Below, in pieces: positions 7,807 to 16,575 of a stretch of 53,049 nucleotides of DNA; positions within the stretch are counted from its first letter, which is position 1, and the number at the start of each line of letters is the position of its first letter. Made by a program: the position numbers and the translations under genes. Under the pieces are notes generated by a model. That model was given only the letters and a program-made list of their open reading frames with translations, had not been told where the DNA came from and searched no databases. This DNA is from an uncultured Mesonia sp. (lineage in GTDB: Bacteria > Bacteroidota > Bacteroidia > Flavobacteriales > Flavobacteriaceae), in assembly GCA_947494545.1 (NCBI GenBank), contig CANLVH010000017.1, forward strand, positions 1 to 53,049, given 5' to 3'.

Positions 7807-8989
7807 ATTGTACAATTATTTTATGGTAATAGAGGTTTTGTTGGTCTTGTAGGCGGGCAAAATAAATGCCCGGTTTTAACTTTCCTAATTCTAATTTTAT
7901 TTTCTCTTCTCCCGGAAGAACATTTTTTGTAATTACTTTTTTAGCATTTAGGGTAAAAATCTCTAAAGTAGCCGGCTCCTTGAGCTTAGGTAAATAAAAG
8001 TAGGTTTTATTTTGTACAGGATTAGGGCTGTTGTAAAAAACTTTAGAAGTTTGTGTTACTTCAGATACATCTAAATTAGCATCTGCTAAGAGTAAACCCA
8101 CCGGCCTGTGGTCTGAAACTACTTGGTTGTATTCTGTCCATCCGTTTTCTAAATAATCTTCAAGTTTTAAAGTTTCCGTAAAGGAATTTTCGTTCTCATA
8201 AGTAGCAAACAATGGCTCGGTGATTAATATATGATCTAGATGAGACGGCCACGACGGGTAAGACCAATTATCTGGCGTAGAAGTTGCCAATTCGTAATCT
8301 GTAAATAAATAGGAATACGGCTCGTTTAAAAATCCAACAAATACATTATTAGGCTCAGCGTCTGTCAATTCGTCATTAAAATCTCCTACAACAATTACGT
8401 TTTCTCCCTGAAAATAATATTCAATATACGTTTTTAGGTAAGTAATCGCACTAAAACGTCTGGTTTCTTGGTCGTAAGCATCGTTTAAATCTAAAATTCC
8501 GTCCCCGCAGCATTTTAAATGATTGTTGATTAGAACATAGTTTTCATCCTTATAAGAAAATTCCATCACAAACGGAGACCGTGGAAAAGGAAGCCAATAG
8601 TCTGCTTCGTCATAAATTTCGTAAGAAGCGTTTAAGCTAATACTTTCAGACTTATACAAATATTGTAAACTACTGCCGGAGATTACTGCCTCATATTGTG
8701 GTAAATTGTCGTCTAATTGTAAAAAAGTATTTAGATTATCAATTTCTTGGAAAGCAATAATATCTGCATCCATATAATTTATAAACTGGGTAACATAAGA
8801 AAGTGTTTGTCCGCCGTTTGCCGGAAACCACTCGAGATTCCAAGTTACAATTTCTAGGCTATTATCGGTGCCAAAATCAAAACTATCTACATTTTGTGCA
8901 GCAATTAATGAAGGGTAAAAAAAAGTGTAAAAGCTGACTAAAATTAATAATAACGCTTTACGCGGAAGTGGGAGAGGGGTTTTAACCAT
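7805..8989 (-). CDS. Secreted endonuclease/exonuclease/phosphatase-fold protein with T9SS sorting domain
   Basis: The N-terminus has a hydrophobic export signal. The body is an endonuclease/exonuclease/phosphatase domain: TWNLEWF, IIAFQEI (catalytic Glu), NNHLKCCGDG, VVGDFND (Asp/Asn pair) and the terminal SDHRPVG (Asp-His) appear in the right order. The last ~75 residues (NSPNPVQNKTYFYLP through KPGIYFARL to the end) form a type A sorting domain of the Bacteroidota type IX secretion system, so the protein is exported across the outer membrane or anchored on it. Likely substrates are extracellular nucleic acids or phosphoesters; I cannot tell which. It is monocistronic, convergent with the gene pair on the other side of the terminator. 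Confidence 0.85.
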   Translation of the reverse strand: MVKTPLPLPRKALLLILVSFYTFFYPSLIAAQNVDSFDFGTDNSLEIVTWNLEWFPANGGQTLSYVTQFINYMDADIIAFQEIDNLNTFLQLDDNLPQYEAVISGSSLQYLYKSESISLNASYEIYDEADYWLPFPRSPFVMEFSYKDENYVLINNHLKCCGDGILDLNDAYDQETRRFSAITYLKTYIEYYFQGENVIVVGDFNDELTDAEPNNVFVGFLNEPYSYLFTDYELATSTPDNWSYPSWPSHLDHILITEPLFATYENENSFTETLKLEDYLENGWTEYNQVVSDHRPVGLLLADANLDVSEVTQTSKVFYNSPNPVQNKTYFYLPKLKEPATLEIFTLNAKKVITKNVLPGEEKIKLELGKLKPGIYFARLQDQQNLYYHKIIVQ

Positions 8990-9075
8990 TAGTTAGATTA
9001 CTGAAAATTACATCTGTATTTGCGAAAAATAGAATTAAAAAATGAAATAGAAACATCGGTTAAGTTTACCGATTG

Positions 9076-9357
9076 TTATTTTTTAGAATCTACAATATAT
9101 TTGTTTACCAAATCTATATACTTCTGTTTGGCTTGCGCTTGGGTCAAGTTTTGCACTTGAAAAAGTGCATTCATTTTAAAAGCGCTAATAAGTTTCTCTT
9201 GATTTAAATTATTTACTTTATGCTCTCTGTTTTCGCCGGAAGCTCTTTTGTAATAAGCATAAAAATAAAGCATAAGATCTGGAGGAAAGCGTAGATTGGT
9301 ATTATTTGCAATTTCTACTGCTTCTTCAAAAGCTTGATCTAAATCTTTTTTGTTCAT
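9076..9357 (-). CDS. Acyl-CoA-binding protein
   Basis: A 93-residue soluble helical protein. The FPPDLMLYFYAYYKRASG segment and the later QAKQKYIDLVNKYI helix are the hallmark of acyl-CoA-binding proteins, four-helix bundles that hold long-chain acyl-CoA and deliver it to lipid enzymes. It lies 4 nt after psd in a phospholipid operon, which fits a role in feeding acyl groups to membrane synthesis. The Bacteroidota form lacks the usual GWxAW-type sequence of eukaryotic members; this central part reads ALFQVQNLTQ. Assignment is good; the precise client enzyme is unknown. Confidence 0.85.
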   Translation of the reverse strand: MNKKDLDQAFEEAVEIANNTNLRFPPDLMLYFYAYYKRASGENREHKVNNLNQEKLISAFKMNALFQVQNLTQAQAKQKYIDLVNKYIVDSKK

Positions 9358-9361
9358 ACCA

Positions 9362-10012
9362 CTAAACTTTAGCCAATATGCTAAGACCTCCCTTAACTTT
9401 TTGATTAAGTTTTACATCTACTTTGGTTCCTATAGGAAGTAAAACGTCTACACGAGAACCAAATTTAATAAAGCCGCTATCGCTGCCTTGTATAACTTCT
9501 TTTCCTTCTTCTGCATAGTTTACAATACGTTTTGCCATTGCGCCGGCAATTTGACGGTATAAAATTTTACCGGCAATTTTATTGTCTACCACTACAGTGG
9601 TACGTTCGTTTTCTTCTGAAGATTTTGGGTGCCAAGCTACCAAATACTTACCGGGATGGTATTTGCTATATGCAACTTTTCCGCTTACCGGATGCCTGGT
9701 AACGTGCACATTTATTGGCGACATAAAAATAGAAACCTGCAGGCGTTTATCTTTAAAATATTCTTTTTCAAAAACTTCTTCTATAACTACTACTTTCCCG
9801 TCTACCGGGGCCACAACTTGATTGTCGTTTGTGACAACGGCTCGTTTAGGATTTCGGAAAAATTGTAAAATAAGAATTGCTAAAATAATACTCACCGCAA
9901 GAATTGCTTGCTGTATCCAAAGCGTATCTATAAAATAATAAGATAGCAGGTTAATAACCACAAACAACAAGATGGTTATACCAATAATTTTATGGCCTTC
10001 TTTATGAAACAT
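9362..10012 (-). CDS. psd: Phosphatidylserine decarboxylase proenzyme, short form
   Basis: Makes phosphatidylethanolamine from phosphatidylserine at the inner membrane. The N-terminus has two membrane segments (about residues 9-30 and 33-50), followed by the catalytic core with SIFMSPINVHVTRHPVSG. The self-cleavage site that creates the pyruvoyl group is the Gly-Ser of KFGSRVD near the C-terminus, the arrangement of the compact (archaeal-type) branch and not LGST. Length 216 fits that branch. The start overlaps the end of cdsA by 11 nt, so translation is probably coupled, and the acyl-CoA-binding gene follows at 4 nt. Confidence 0.92.
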   Translation of the reverse strand: MFHKEGHKIIGITILLFVVINLLSYYFIDTLWIQQAILAVSIILAILILQFFRNPKRAVVTNDNQVVAPVDGKVVVIEEVFEKEYFKDKRLQVSIFMSPINVHVTRHPVSGKVAYSKYHPGKYLVAWHPKSSEENERTTVVVDNKIAGKILYRQIAGAMAKRIVNYAEEGKEVIQGSDSGFIKFGSRVDVLLPIGTKVDVKLNQKVKGGLSILAKV

Positions 10013-10805
10013 ATTGTATAATTAATAAATACCCGTATACAAAAGTACTTGTAAATAAAATACTATCCAACCGGTCTAATAAACCGCCGTGTCCCGGCAT
10101 TAGTGTCCCGCTGTCTTTTACTTGTGCTTGCCGTTTTAATTTAGATTGTATCAAATCTCCGTAAGTGCCAAAAACACTCACAAGCAAGCCTATTCCTAAC
10201 CAAATAAGATACGTAAAATCTTTGGTTATATAATGTGCTAATAAACTTAAAAGCAAACTAAAAATTAAGCCGCCCATAAAGCCTTCAATGGTTTTTTTGG
10301 GCGAGATACGCTCAAAAAGCTTTCGTTTACCAAAATTTTTACCCACAAGATACGCAAAAGTATCATTAGCCCACATTAAGGCAAAAATACCCAATAAAAC
10401 TTCTGGATGGTAATCTTGGTTATAGTATGGTATTAAAGTAATAAAAATAACCGATGCGATGAGGTAAAATATGATTAGAATATATTTCTTGCCTTCAAAA
10501 AGCGGAATTTTATTAAAAGTCATCAAATCTTTAATAAGTAAGATTTTTACTAGGAAAGTAACAATCCACAACAACCATTGCGCATAAATATTCCATTTAA
10601 AAATGCTAAAGACCAAAAAGAAAATTACCAACAGAACGTAAGATAAATAACTTTCAAGTTTTAAAAGCCGCTGTAATTCGTGAATACAGATTAATCCGAA
10701 TATAAATATTAATCCTAGAAAAACATATTCGTTTAAAAAGATAGATAGTATCAATAAAAAGGCATAGAGCGCTCCGGATAATCCACGGGTTACAACTTCT
10801 TTCAT
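10002..10805 (-). CDS. cdsA: Phosphatidate cytidylyltransferase
   Basis: Integral membrane enzyme that makes CDP-diacylglycerol from phosphatidic acid and CTP, the branch point of phospholipid synthesis. About eight hydrophobic segments are visible. The family signature near the C-terminus is clear: SPKKTIEGFMGG in the middle and MPGHGGLLDRLDSILFT at the end, which supplies the metal-binding Asp residues. Length 267 is normal. It sits between the LUD-domain gene (1 nt upstream) and psd (11-nt overlap) in a LUD-cdsA-psd-ACBP operon. Confidence 0.95.
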   Translation of the reverse strand: MKEVVTRGLSGALYAFLLILSIFLNEYVFLGLIFIFGLICIHELQRLLKLESYLSYVLLVIFFLVFSIFKWNIYAQWLLWIVTFLVKILLIKDLMTFNKIPLFEGKKYILIIFYLIASVIFITLIPYYNQDYHPEVLLGIFALMWANDTFAYLVGKNFGKRKLFERISPKKTIEGFMGGLIFSLLLSLLAHYITKDFTYLIWLGIGLLVSVFGTYGDLIQSKLKRQAQVKDSGTLMPGHGGLLDRLDSILFTSTFVYGYLLIIQYVS

Positions 10806-10806
10806 A

Positions 10807-11415
10807 TTATAAATCTTCCAAGAGCAGCAAATATAAGTTTTTTGATGTACTTCCGTAACTCATAAAGTCACCTTCTTGTTTATCTTTAAAAGTTTTTATG
10901 GTGGTAATGTTAGAAGGTATTTTATTTTTATGATGCGCTTTTATACCGCGCAAACCTTCGCCAATGGTGTCAATTAGCTGACTAGTAGAGGCAAAGACAA
11001 CAAAGTTAGAAGGCAATTCGTGCAATTTGGTTTCTTTAATTTGGTTAGAAGAGACTAATAATGCCCCGGTTTTGGCAATTAAATATTCGCAAGTGGTTAA
11101 AAAAAGATCTGCTTTTGGATTTTTGGAATAGCTTACTTTAAAATTTTTAAAAGTAGTTTGCAAATCTGGGTTAAAGCAACATACTTCTTTTCCATTCCAA
11201 TTATTTTCATCTAATATTTGCTGAAAAGTAGTTAAGACTTCTTCTATGTTTTCGCAGTATAAGAATTTACCGCCGTTTTCCTTAAAGTTTACCATAAAAT
11301 TCTCATCTGTAGGAATTTCAGGTTCCGGCATAAATTTACCCCGCTCTTCTTCTTCAGGCTTTTTTTCTTTACCTAGTTTATCTTTGTACTGAAGGAATTT
11401 TTTAAATAAATTCAT
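10807..11415 (-). CDS. LUD-domain protein (LutC/YkgG-like)
   Basis: A 202-residue soluble protein. The C-terminal ~130 residues match the LUD domain: ADLFLTTCEYLIAKTGALLVSS, then HELPSNFVVFA and the final GPxxx-like segment replaced by YGSTSKNLYLLLLEDL. LUD proteins in other phyla take part in lactate oxidation together with iron-sulphur partners LutA/LutB, but none of those is near. Here the gene leads a phospholipid operon, an arrangement I believe is recurrent in Flavobacteriaceae. Its role there is unknown. The N-terminus (residues 1-35) is charged and probably disordered. Confidence 0.75.
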   Translation of the reverse strand: MNLFKKFLQYKDKLGKEKKPEEEERGKFMPEPEIPTDENFMVNFKENGGKFLYCENIEEVLTTFQQILDENNWNGKEVCCFNPDLQTTFKNFKVSYSKNPKADLFLTTCEYLIAKTGALLVSSNQIKETKLHELPSNFVVFASTSQLIDTIGEGLRGIKAHHKNKIPSNITTIKTFKDKQEGDFMSYGSTSKNLYLLLLEDL

Positions 11416-11452
11416 AGAAACTTGGGGTAATTGTGTCTATTTACAATTCTAC

Positions 11453-11460
11453 CAAATATA
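11453..11460 (-). promoter_or_regulatory. Promoter -7 box of the LUD-cdsA-psd-ACBP operon
   Basis: Minus-strand TATATTTG matches TAnnTTTG and lies 38 nt before the ATG at 11415, just beyond the ftsH terminator. This gives the lipid operon its own promoter independent of ftsH. No -33 TTTG at the right distance. Confidence 0.45.
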
Positions 11461-11493
11461 AAAAAACTTGATTTAACAACGCGCTAAATCAAG
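11461..11493 (-). terminator. Terminator of ftsH
   Basis: Stem CTTGATTTA/TAAATCAAG (11467-11475 with 11485-11493), 9-nt loop, followed on the minus strand by TTTTTT (11466-11461). A T-run on the other side makes it potentially bidirectional. Confidence 0.8.
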
Positions 11494-11515
11494 CTTTTTT
11501 AAGGGTTCTTTTTTA

Positions 11516-13546
11516 TTAATTGTCAGAAGTACTCTCCGGTTTCTTGTTTTCGTCAGAGCTTTCTACATTTTGAGAATAGGTTTCTTGCCGTTTTTCTTCT
11601 TTAAGCTTAATTTGATCTTCTTCTGGTTTGGCAAATGGTCTATCGCCAAAAATACGTTGTAGATCATCTTTAAAAATTACTTCTTTTTCTAATAAAATCT
11701 CTGCCAATTGCGTCAATTTATCCTTGTGTTTAGAAAGTAAGTCAATTGCACGCTGGTATTGTGATTCTATAATATTAGAAATCTCTTTATCTATTAATTC
11801 CGAAGTCTTTTCGCTATAAGGTTTTGTAAAATTATAATCTCCTTGTCCCGAAGAATCATAATAAGTTAAATTACCTAACTTTTCATTTAGACCATAAATA
11901 GTAACCATAGCTTTTGCTTGTTTGGTTACCTTCTCTAAATCGCTTAAAGCACCGGTAGAAATCTTATCAAAAATAACTTTCTCTGCGGCTCTTCCGCCCA
12001 TAGCGGCACACATTTCGTCAAGCATTTGCTCAGTACGAACTATTAGTCGTTCTTCTGGCAAGTACCAAGCGGCACCAAGAGATTGACCTCTTGGTACAAT
12101 AGTAACTTTTACCAAAGGAGCGGCGTGTTCTAACATCCAACTTACGGTAGCGTGACCTGCTTCGTGAAAAGCAATGGTTTTCTTTTCTTCTTTGGTTATT
12201 ATTTTGTTTTTCTTTTCTAAACCGCCAACAATTCTGTCTACGGCATCTAAGAAATCTTGCTTGCCAACGTGGCTATTGCCTTTTCTGGCAGCAATAAGAG
12301 CGGCTTCGTTACAAACATTAGCAATATCCGCACCAGAGAAGCCCGGCGTTTGTTTTGCTAAAAAGTCTGTATCTAAACTACCTTCTTCTACTTTAAGCGG
12401 ACGTAAATGAACTTCAAAAATTTCTTTTCTTTCGCGTACATCCGGCAAGTCTACATAAATTTGTCGGTCAAAACGTCCGGCACGCATTAAGGCTTTATCT
12501 AAAACATCTGCACGGTTAGTAGCTGCCAATACAATTACATTGGTATTGGTGCCAAAACCGTCCATTTCTGTAAGTAACTGGTTTAAGGTATTTTCGCGCT
12601 CATCGTTAGAGCCGCCAAAATTACCTTTTCCTCGTGATCTACCAATAGCGTCAATTTCATCTATAAAAATAATTGCCGGAGATTTTTCTTTAGCTTGTTT
12701 AAACAAATCTCTAACACGAGAAGCACCAACTCCTACAAACATTTCTACAAAATCTGAACCCGAAAGCGAGAAAAATGGCACTTTTGCTTCTCCTGCCATA
12801 GCTTTCGCCAAAAGCGTTTTACCGGTTCCCGGAGGGCCAACCAATAAAGCTCCTTTAGGAATTTTACCACCAAGACTGGTATATTTGTCCGGTTGCTTTA
12901 AAAAATCTACAATTTCTTGTACTTCTTCTTTAGCACCTTCTAAACCGGCAACATCTTTAAAAGAAACTTTTACGTCTGTATTTTGGTCAAAAAGTTTGGC
13001 TTTAGATTTACCTATATTAAAGATTTGACCACCTGCGCCGCCGCCTGCGCCACCGCTCATTCTACGCATAATAAAAATCCAAATACCAATAATAAGAACA
13101 AAAGGTATTAAGGTAATTAAAATATCTCCCCAAACGTTGCTATGGGTTTCGTAAGTACGAATGGTGTTTAAGTTATTCTCGGCTTTTATTTGGTCAAAAC
13201 TGTTTTCAAAATTTTGCAAATCACCCAATTCAAAAGAATAATCGGGAGAATTGGAGCCGGGCAAGAAATCTTCGCCATCTGCTTGTTTATGAATATCTTT
13301 TTGCTGCGCTTCTTCCGTAAGGTAAACGTTGGCGGTTTGTTTATTAATAACAACCACTTTTTTTACATCACCGTTTCTTAGAAATTGCTGAAATTCTGCT
13401 AAGTTGGTTTTGGCAGGTTCGTTAAAACCGCTGCCTCCAAAAAACTGAAGTCCTAAAAATATTAATATAATACCCGCATAAATCCAATACGAATTGAATT
13501 TAGGTCGTTTGTTTTCCGGTTTTTTATTTTTTTGCTCTTTGGCCAT
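11516..13546 (-). CDS. ftsH: ATP-dependent zinc metalloprotease FtsH
   Basis: Membrane-anchored AAA+ protease that removes misfolded membrane proteins and short-lived regulators. It has transmembrane segments at about residues 21-38 and 141-160 with a periplasmic loop between. Walker A GPPGTGKT is at 237-244, Walker B IIFIDEID follows near 292-299, and the second region of homology is around residues 337-358. The zinc site HEAGH is at 461-465. Length 676 is typical. The C-terminal ~35 residues are charged. It is downstream of rsfS in a two-gene operon (21-nt gap) and ends at a strong terminator. Confidence 0.97.
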   Translation of the reverse strand: MAKEQKNKKPENKRPKFNSYWIYAGIILIFLGLQFFGGSGFNEPAKTNLAEFQQFLRNGDVKKVVVINKQTANVYLTEEAQQKDIHKQADGEDFLPGSNSPDYSFELGDLQNFENSFDQIKAENNLNTIRTYETHSNVWGDILITLIPFVLIIGIWIFIMRRMSGGAGGGAGGQIFNIGKSKAKLFDQNTDVKVSFKDVAGLEGAKEEVQEIVDFLKQPDKYTSLGGKIPKGALLVGPPGTGKTLLAKAMAGEAKVPFFSLSGSDFVEMFVGVGASRVRDLFKQAKEKSPAIIFIDEIDAIGRSRGKGNFGGSNDERENTLNQLLTEMDGFGTNTNVIVLAATNRADVLDKALMRAGRFDRQIYVDLPDVRERKEIFEVHLRPLKVEEGSLDTDFLAKQTPGFSGADIANVCNEAALIAARKGNSHVGKQDFLDAVDRIVGGLEKKNKIITKEEKKTIAFHEAGHATVSWMLEHAAPLVKVTIVPRGQSLGAAWYLPEERLIVRTEQMLDEMCAAMGGRAAEKVIFDKISTGALSDLEKVTKQAKAMVTIYGLNEKLGNLTYYDSSGQGDYNFTKPYSEKTSELIDKEISNIIESQYQRAIDLLSKHKDKLTQLAEILLEKEVIFKDDLQRIFGDRPFAKPEEDQIKLKEEKRQETYSQNVESSDENKKPESTSDN

Positions 13547-13567
13547 TTCTTGCTTGTACTAAATAAT

Positions 13568-13939
13568 TTAATAATTGGTCTCTATAGTGGTAACCTGTGC
13601 ATCTCCCCACAAGCCCTCTATATCATAAAACTCTCTAATGTGTTTTTGGAAAACGTGTACTACCACATTTACGTAATCTATCAAGATCCATTCGGCGTTT
13701 TCTTCTCCTTCTACGTGCCAAGGTTTGTCTTTTAGAGCCTTGCTAACGTTTTTTTGAACCGTATTAACAATGGCATTTACTTGTGTGTTGGAGGTACCAC
13801 TGCAGATTACAAAATAATCACAAACCGTGTTTTCTATATCCCGTAAATCTAAAATTTTAATCTCCTGCCCCTTTACGTCTTCAATCCCTTTTATGATTTG
13901 CGTTATAAGTTGGTCTGCGTTATTAATCTTGTTTGTCAT
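13568..13939 (-). CDS. rsfS: Ribosomal silencing factor RsfS
   Basis: Binds ribosomal protein uL14 on the large subunit and prevents subunit joining when nutrients are short. The 123-residue sequence shows the family core: IKILDLRDIE, then CDYFVICSGTSNTQV and the C-terminal AEWILIDYVNVVVHVF. Length is normal. It is the first gene of an rsfS-ftsH operon and is divergent from birA. A TAnnTTTG box precedes it. No unusual features. Confidence 0.95.
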   Translation of the reverse strand: MTNKINNADQLITQIIKGIEDVKGQEIKILDLRDIENTVCDYFVICSGTSNTQVNAIVNTVQKNVSKALKDKPWHVEGEENAEWILIDYVNVVVHVFQKHIREFYDIEGLWGDAQVTTIETNY

Positions 13940-13968
13940 TAAAATAAAAAATTTTGTGCAAAGTTATT

Positions 13969-13976
13969 ATTTTTTA
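13969..13976 (-). promoter_or_regulatory. Promoter -7 box of rsfS-ftsH
   Basis: Minus-strand TAACTTTG fits TAnnTTTG, 29 nt before the rsfS ATG. No TTTG at -33 is apparent. Confidence 0.45.
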
Positions 13977-14033
13977 GTGTTTTTTGCAGTTATAAAGATA
14001 AGATTCTTTAACTCGTTTTTTAAACTATTTAGC

Positions 14034-14765
14034 ATGCGTAGTATCAAAGTCCTTGCCACCAATTCTACCAACGTGTTTTTACGCGAGAAATTACAGGCCA
14101 ATCCCTTTACAGAAAATTGCTGCGTTCGCGCTATAACGCAAACACAAGGCAAAGGCCAACGCGGTGCAGCTTGGGAATCAGAACCGGCTAAAAACCTTAC
14201 TTTTAGTGTTTTGCTTACGCGATTAGACATTCCTGTAGAAGAGCAGTTTAAGCTTAGTGCTATTACTGCTTTGGCGGTTCTAAAGGTTTTAAAACAATTG
14301 GATGTTGCTAATTTACAACTAAAATGGCCAAACGACATATTGGCAGATAAAAAAAAGATAGCCGGAATTTTAATTGAAAATCGGTTAGAGGGTAAAAATA
14401 TAAAAAATGCTATTATAGGAATTGGACTAAACGTTAACCAAGAAAATTTTATTTGGGCACCCAGAGCAACTTCCGTAAAGCTATTAAAACAAAAAAGCTA
14501 TGATTGTGACATCCTGTTGCAAAAGTTGGTAGACCACTTGGAAAAAGATGTATATAAATTAAAAAACCTACCTATAGAAACAATTCTTACAACCTATAAA
14601 AAATACTTATTTAAATTTGAGACGCCTTGTACTTTTGAGACAAAAACAGGCCAGCAAAAAACCGGTATTATAAAAAATGTCTCCAAACAAGGAAAATTAA
14701 TTATTGCGTTTGGAGACGGTATTTTGCAAGAATTTGCTTTAAAAGAAGTCAAAATGCTTTATTAA
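14034..14765 (+). CDS. birA: Biotin--[acetyl-CoA-carboxylase] ligase, monofunctional
   Basis: Attaches biotin to the biotin carboxyl carrier domain of acetyl-CoA carboxylase and related enzymes. The ligase signature TQGKGQRGAAW (biotinyl-AMP loop), KWPNDILADKKKIAGILIE and IGIGLNVNQ are present. With the ATG at 14034 the protein is 243 residues and lacks the N-terminal helix-turn-helix of E. coli BirA, so it is a non-regulatory ligase. The reading frame is open back to 13827, but that part overlaps rsfS on the other strand and has no family similarity. It ends convergently with the SRPBCC gene, overlapping by 4 nt. Confidence 0.93.
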   Translation: MRSIKVLATNSTNVFLREKLQANPFTENCCVRAITQTQGKGQRGAAWESEPAKNLTFSVLLTRLDIPVEEQFKLSAITALAVLKVLKQLDVANLQLKWPNDILADKKKIAGILIENRLEGKNIKNAIIGIGLNVNQENFIWAPRATSVKLLKQKSYDCDILLQKLVDHLEKDVYKLKNLPIETILTTYKKYLFKFETPCTFETKTGQQKTGIIKNVSKQGKLIIAFGDGILQEFALKEVKMLY

Positions 14766-15154
14766 AGCTTGCCTAGATTATCACTAAGTGCATTTATAAA
14801 TTTTTGCAAGGGAGATTTTACCATCATTGCCATCATGCTGTTAAACTCACCTTCAAAAATAAGTTGCACTTCGCTTTTTTGTGCTTCTATAGCTTCTATT
14901 TCTGCTTTTAGAGTAAAATCTAATTTACTGCTCAAAGCGCCTAAAATAACTTTGTTGTCAGGAAATTTCTCTTGAATTTTTAGTTTTATCTCCGGCATGC
15001 CTTTTAACTGAAACGCAAATTTATCTTCTTCTAAAATTTCAAATTTCACAATGCTTTCCGGCATTATTTTTTCGTAGTTTTCAACCTGTGTCAAAAATTC
15101 AAATACTTCTTTCTGACTTTTATTAACGGTGTTTTTGTTGCTTTCTAAATGCAT
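14762..15154 (-). CDS. SRPBCC-fold (START-like) protein
   Basis: A 130-residue protein with the helix-grip layout of the SRPBCC superfamily: an N-terminal strand, helix SQKEVFEFLTQVENYEKIMP, a run of beta strands (FEILEEDKFAFQLKG onward) and a long C-terminal helix (SPLQKFINALSDNLGKL). Such folds bind hydrophobic ligands or lipids. I cannot name a ligand. It lies 11 nt downstream of pyrE on the same strand, so it is probably co-transcribed with it. Function is unknown beyond the fold. Confidence 0.7.
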   Translation of the reverse strand: MHLESNKNTVNKSQKEVFEFLTQVENYEKIMPESIVKFEILEEDKFAFQLKGMPEIKLKIQEKFPDNKVILGALSSKLDFTLKAEIEAIEAQKSEVQLIFEGEFNSMMAMMVKSPLQKFINALSDNLGKL

Positions 15155-15165
15155 TATATTTTATT

Positions 15166-15804
15166 TTAAGACCAGTTTTCTGGGTTTAAACGCCAAGTTC
15201 TTAGCGCATTACTTTCTTCTTTATTTAAATAATTGGTACGGTAAGCTTGATCTATAAGATGCTCATAATCGCTTAAAACGTGTACTTCTAAATGTTCTTT
15301 TTCAAAATTTTCTTTGGCCGTTTCAAAGCCGTAAGAAAAAATAGCCATCATTCCTTTCACGTTGGCTCCGGTTTCTTTTAAAGCCTTTACTGCGTTAAGA
15401 CTACTTTTGCCGGTGCTAATTAAATCTTCTATAACCACTACATTTTGTCCGCTGTCTAACTTACCTTCTATTTGGTTCTTTCTGCCGTGCTTTTTGGGTT
15501 CTGGTCTTACATAAATAAAAGGTGCGCCCAAATATTCTGCTACCAACATACCAATACCAATAGCGCCGGTAGCTACACCTGCTATAACGTCTGGTTTTAC
15601 ATAAGTTTGTTCTATTTGTTTAGCAATGTTTTCACGAATATAATTACGAATGGCAGGATAAGATAAAATTACGCGGTTATCGCAATAAATTGGAGATTTC
15701 CAACCGCTTGCCCATGTAAAAGGTTCTTGCGCATTTAATTTAATTGCTTTAATTTGCAACAGTAATTCTGCTGTTTTAGATGCAGTTTCTTTATTTAAAA
15801 TCAT
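15166..15804 (-). CDS. pyrE: Orotate phosphoribosyltransferase
   Basis: Pyrimidine biosynthesis enzyme joining orotate and PRPP to form OMP. The PRPP-binding loop VVVIEDLISTGKS is clear, and the orotate-specific parts SGWKSPIYCDNR and VRPEPKKHGRKNQIEG (catalytic flexible loop) are present. I place the start at the ATG at 15804; a GTG two codons earlier is also in frame. Only 8 nt separate this ATG from the ATG of the divergent NUDIX gene, and a TAnnTTTG box overlaps that gene's start codon, so the pyrE mRNA may be leaderless. It probably continues into the SRPBCC gene. Confidence 0.95.
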   Translation of the reverse strand: MILNKETASKTAELLLQIKAIKLNAQEPFTWASGWKSPIYCDNRVILSYPAIRNYIRENIAKQIEQTYVKPDVIAGVATGAIGIGMLVAEYLGAPFIYVRPEPKKHGRKNQIEGKLDSGQNVVVIEDLISTGKSSLNAVKALKETGANVKGMMAIFSYGFETAKENFEKEHLEVHVLSDYEHLIDQAYRTNYLNKEESNALRTWRLNPENWS

Positions 15805-15809
15805 AGCCA

Positions 15810-15817
15810 CAAATGTA
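15810..15817 (-). promoter_or_regulatory. pyrE -7 box directly before the start codon
   Basis: Minus-strand TACATTTG matches TAnnTTTG and ends 5 nt before the pyrE ATG at 15804. It includes the ATG of the divergent NUDIX gene. Transcription would begin at or next to the A of ATG. Confidence 0.45.
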
Positions 15818-16409
15818 TAAAGTTTTTGTTAATGACGTACCAATTATTCTTTCTACGGAAAAAAATATGGGAGACGAATATAAATCTTTTCCTATAAAAG
15901 AAGTAAAGATAAAACGTCTAATTAAAAAAGTGGCTAAAGGAGAGCTTTTAAAAGTTAATCTGTACCATAAAAAAGAGGAAAAGCTTCTTAAGCATCTTAA
16001 AAAGAAATTAAAAACCATTATGGCAGGCGGCGGATTGGTAAAAAACCAAAATGATGAAATCTTGTTTATTTACCGTAATAAACGTTGGGATTTACCCAAA
16101 GGAAAAGCAGAAAAAAACGAAAGCATAGAAGAAACCGCTTTGCGCGAAGTAGAAGAAGAGACCGGGGTACAGAATTTAGAAATAACTAATTTTCTACAGA
16201 CAACCTATCATATTTTAAAACGCAACGGAAAATACAAACTAAAAGAAACTTTTTGGTTTGCAATGAAAACCGACTTTACCGGAGAGCTCTTTCCGCAAGA
16301 GGATGAAGGTATTACAAAAGTAAAATGGAAAAACCCGGAAAAAGCACAAAAAGCATTGCAAAAATCGTATGCAAATATAAGAATGCTGTTTCCTGTCGTT
16401 AGTGAATAG
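15813..16409 (+). CDS. NUDIX hydrolase with N-terminal extension
   Basis: Hydrolyses a nucleoside diphosphate linked to another moiety; the substrate is not predictable. The NUDIX box runs GKAEKNESIEETALREVEEETGV (Gly, the paired REVEEE core and the final Gly are in place; about residues 98-120), with the preceding WDLPKG. The first ~65 residues, rich in Lys, are an extension that I believe is shared by flavobacterial relatives. The ATG at 15813 is 8 nt from the divergent pyrE ATG, so its promoter must lie within pyrE coding sequence. No TAnnTTTG box is obvious for it. Confidence 0.88.
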   Translation: MYKVFVNDVPIILSTEKNMGDEYKSFPIKEVKIKRLIKKVAKGELLKVNLYHKKEEKLLKHLKKKLKTIMAGGGLVKNQNDEILFIYRNKRWDLPKGKAEKNESIEETALREVEEETGVQNLEITNFLQTTYHILKRNGKYKLKETFWFAMKTDFTGELFPQEDEGITKVKWKNPEKAQKALQKSYANIRMLFPVVSE

Positions 16410-16575
16410 AGGTTAGTATTTGAATCTGGGAGTCTGGGAGTTTGTGAGGGAGAAAATAAAATTTTACCATCATTAATAGTTGTTACAAGCGAGCGCTAGC
16501 GAGGCATTCTAATTTCTTTACCTTTTTTCCTTTTTAACTCTTTTACTTTTTAACTCTTTTCCTCTTTCACCTCTT

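Noticed and set aside
12540..13028. 162-codon open frame on the plus strand
   Set aside because: It is the mirror frame of the conserved FtsH ATPase domain, with no start signal or family similarity of its own.
13827..14033. Upstream extension of birA
   Set aside because: The frame is open but overlaps rsfS on the other strand. Family similarity starts at the ATG at 14034.
16410..16575. Short direct repeats (TCTGGGAGT twice; TTTTTAACTCTTTTAC twice)
   Set aside because: Two-copy, low-complexity repeats between convergent genes. No CRISPR spacing, no structure and no reading frame.
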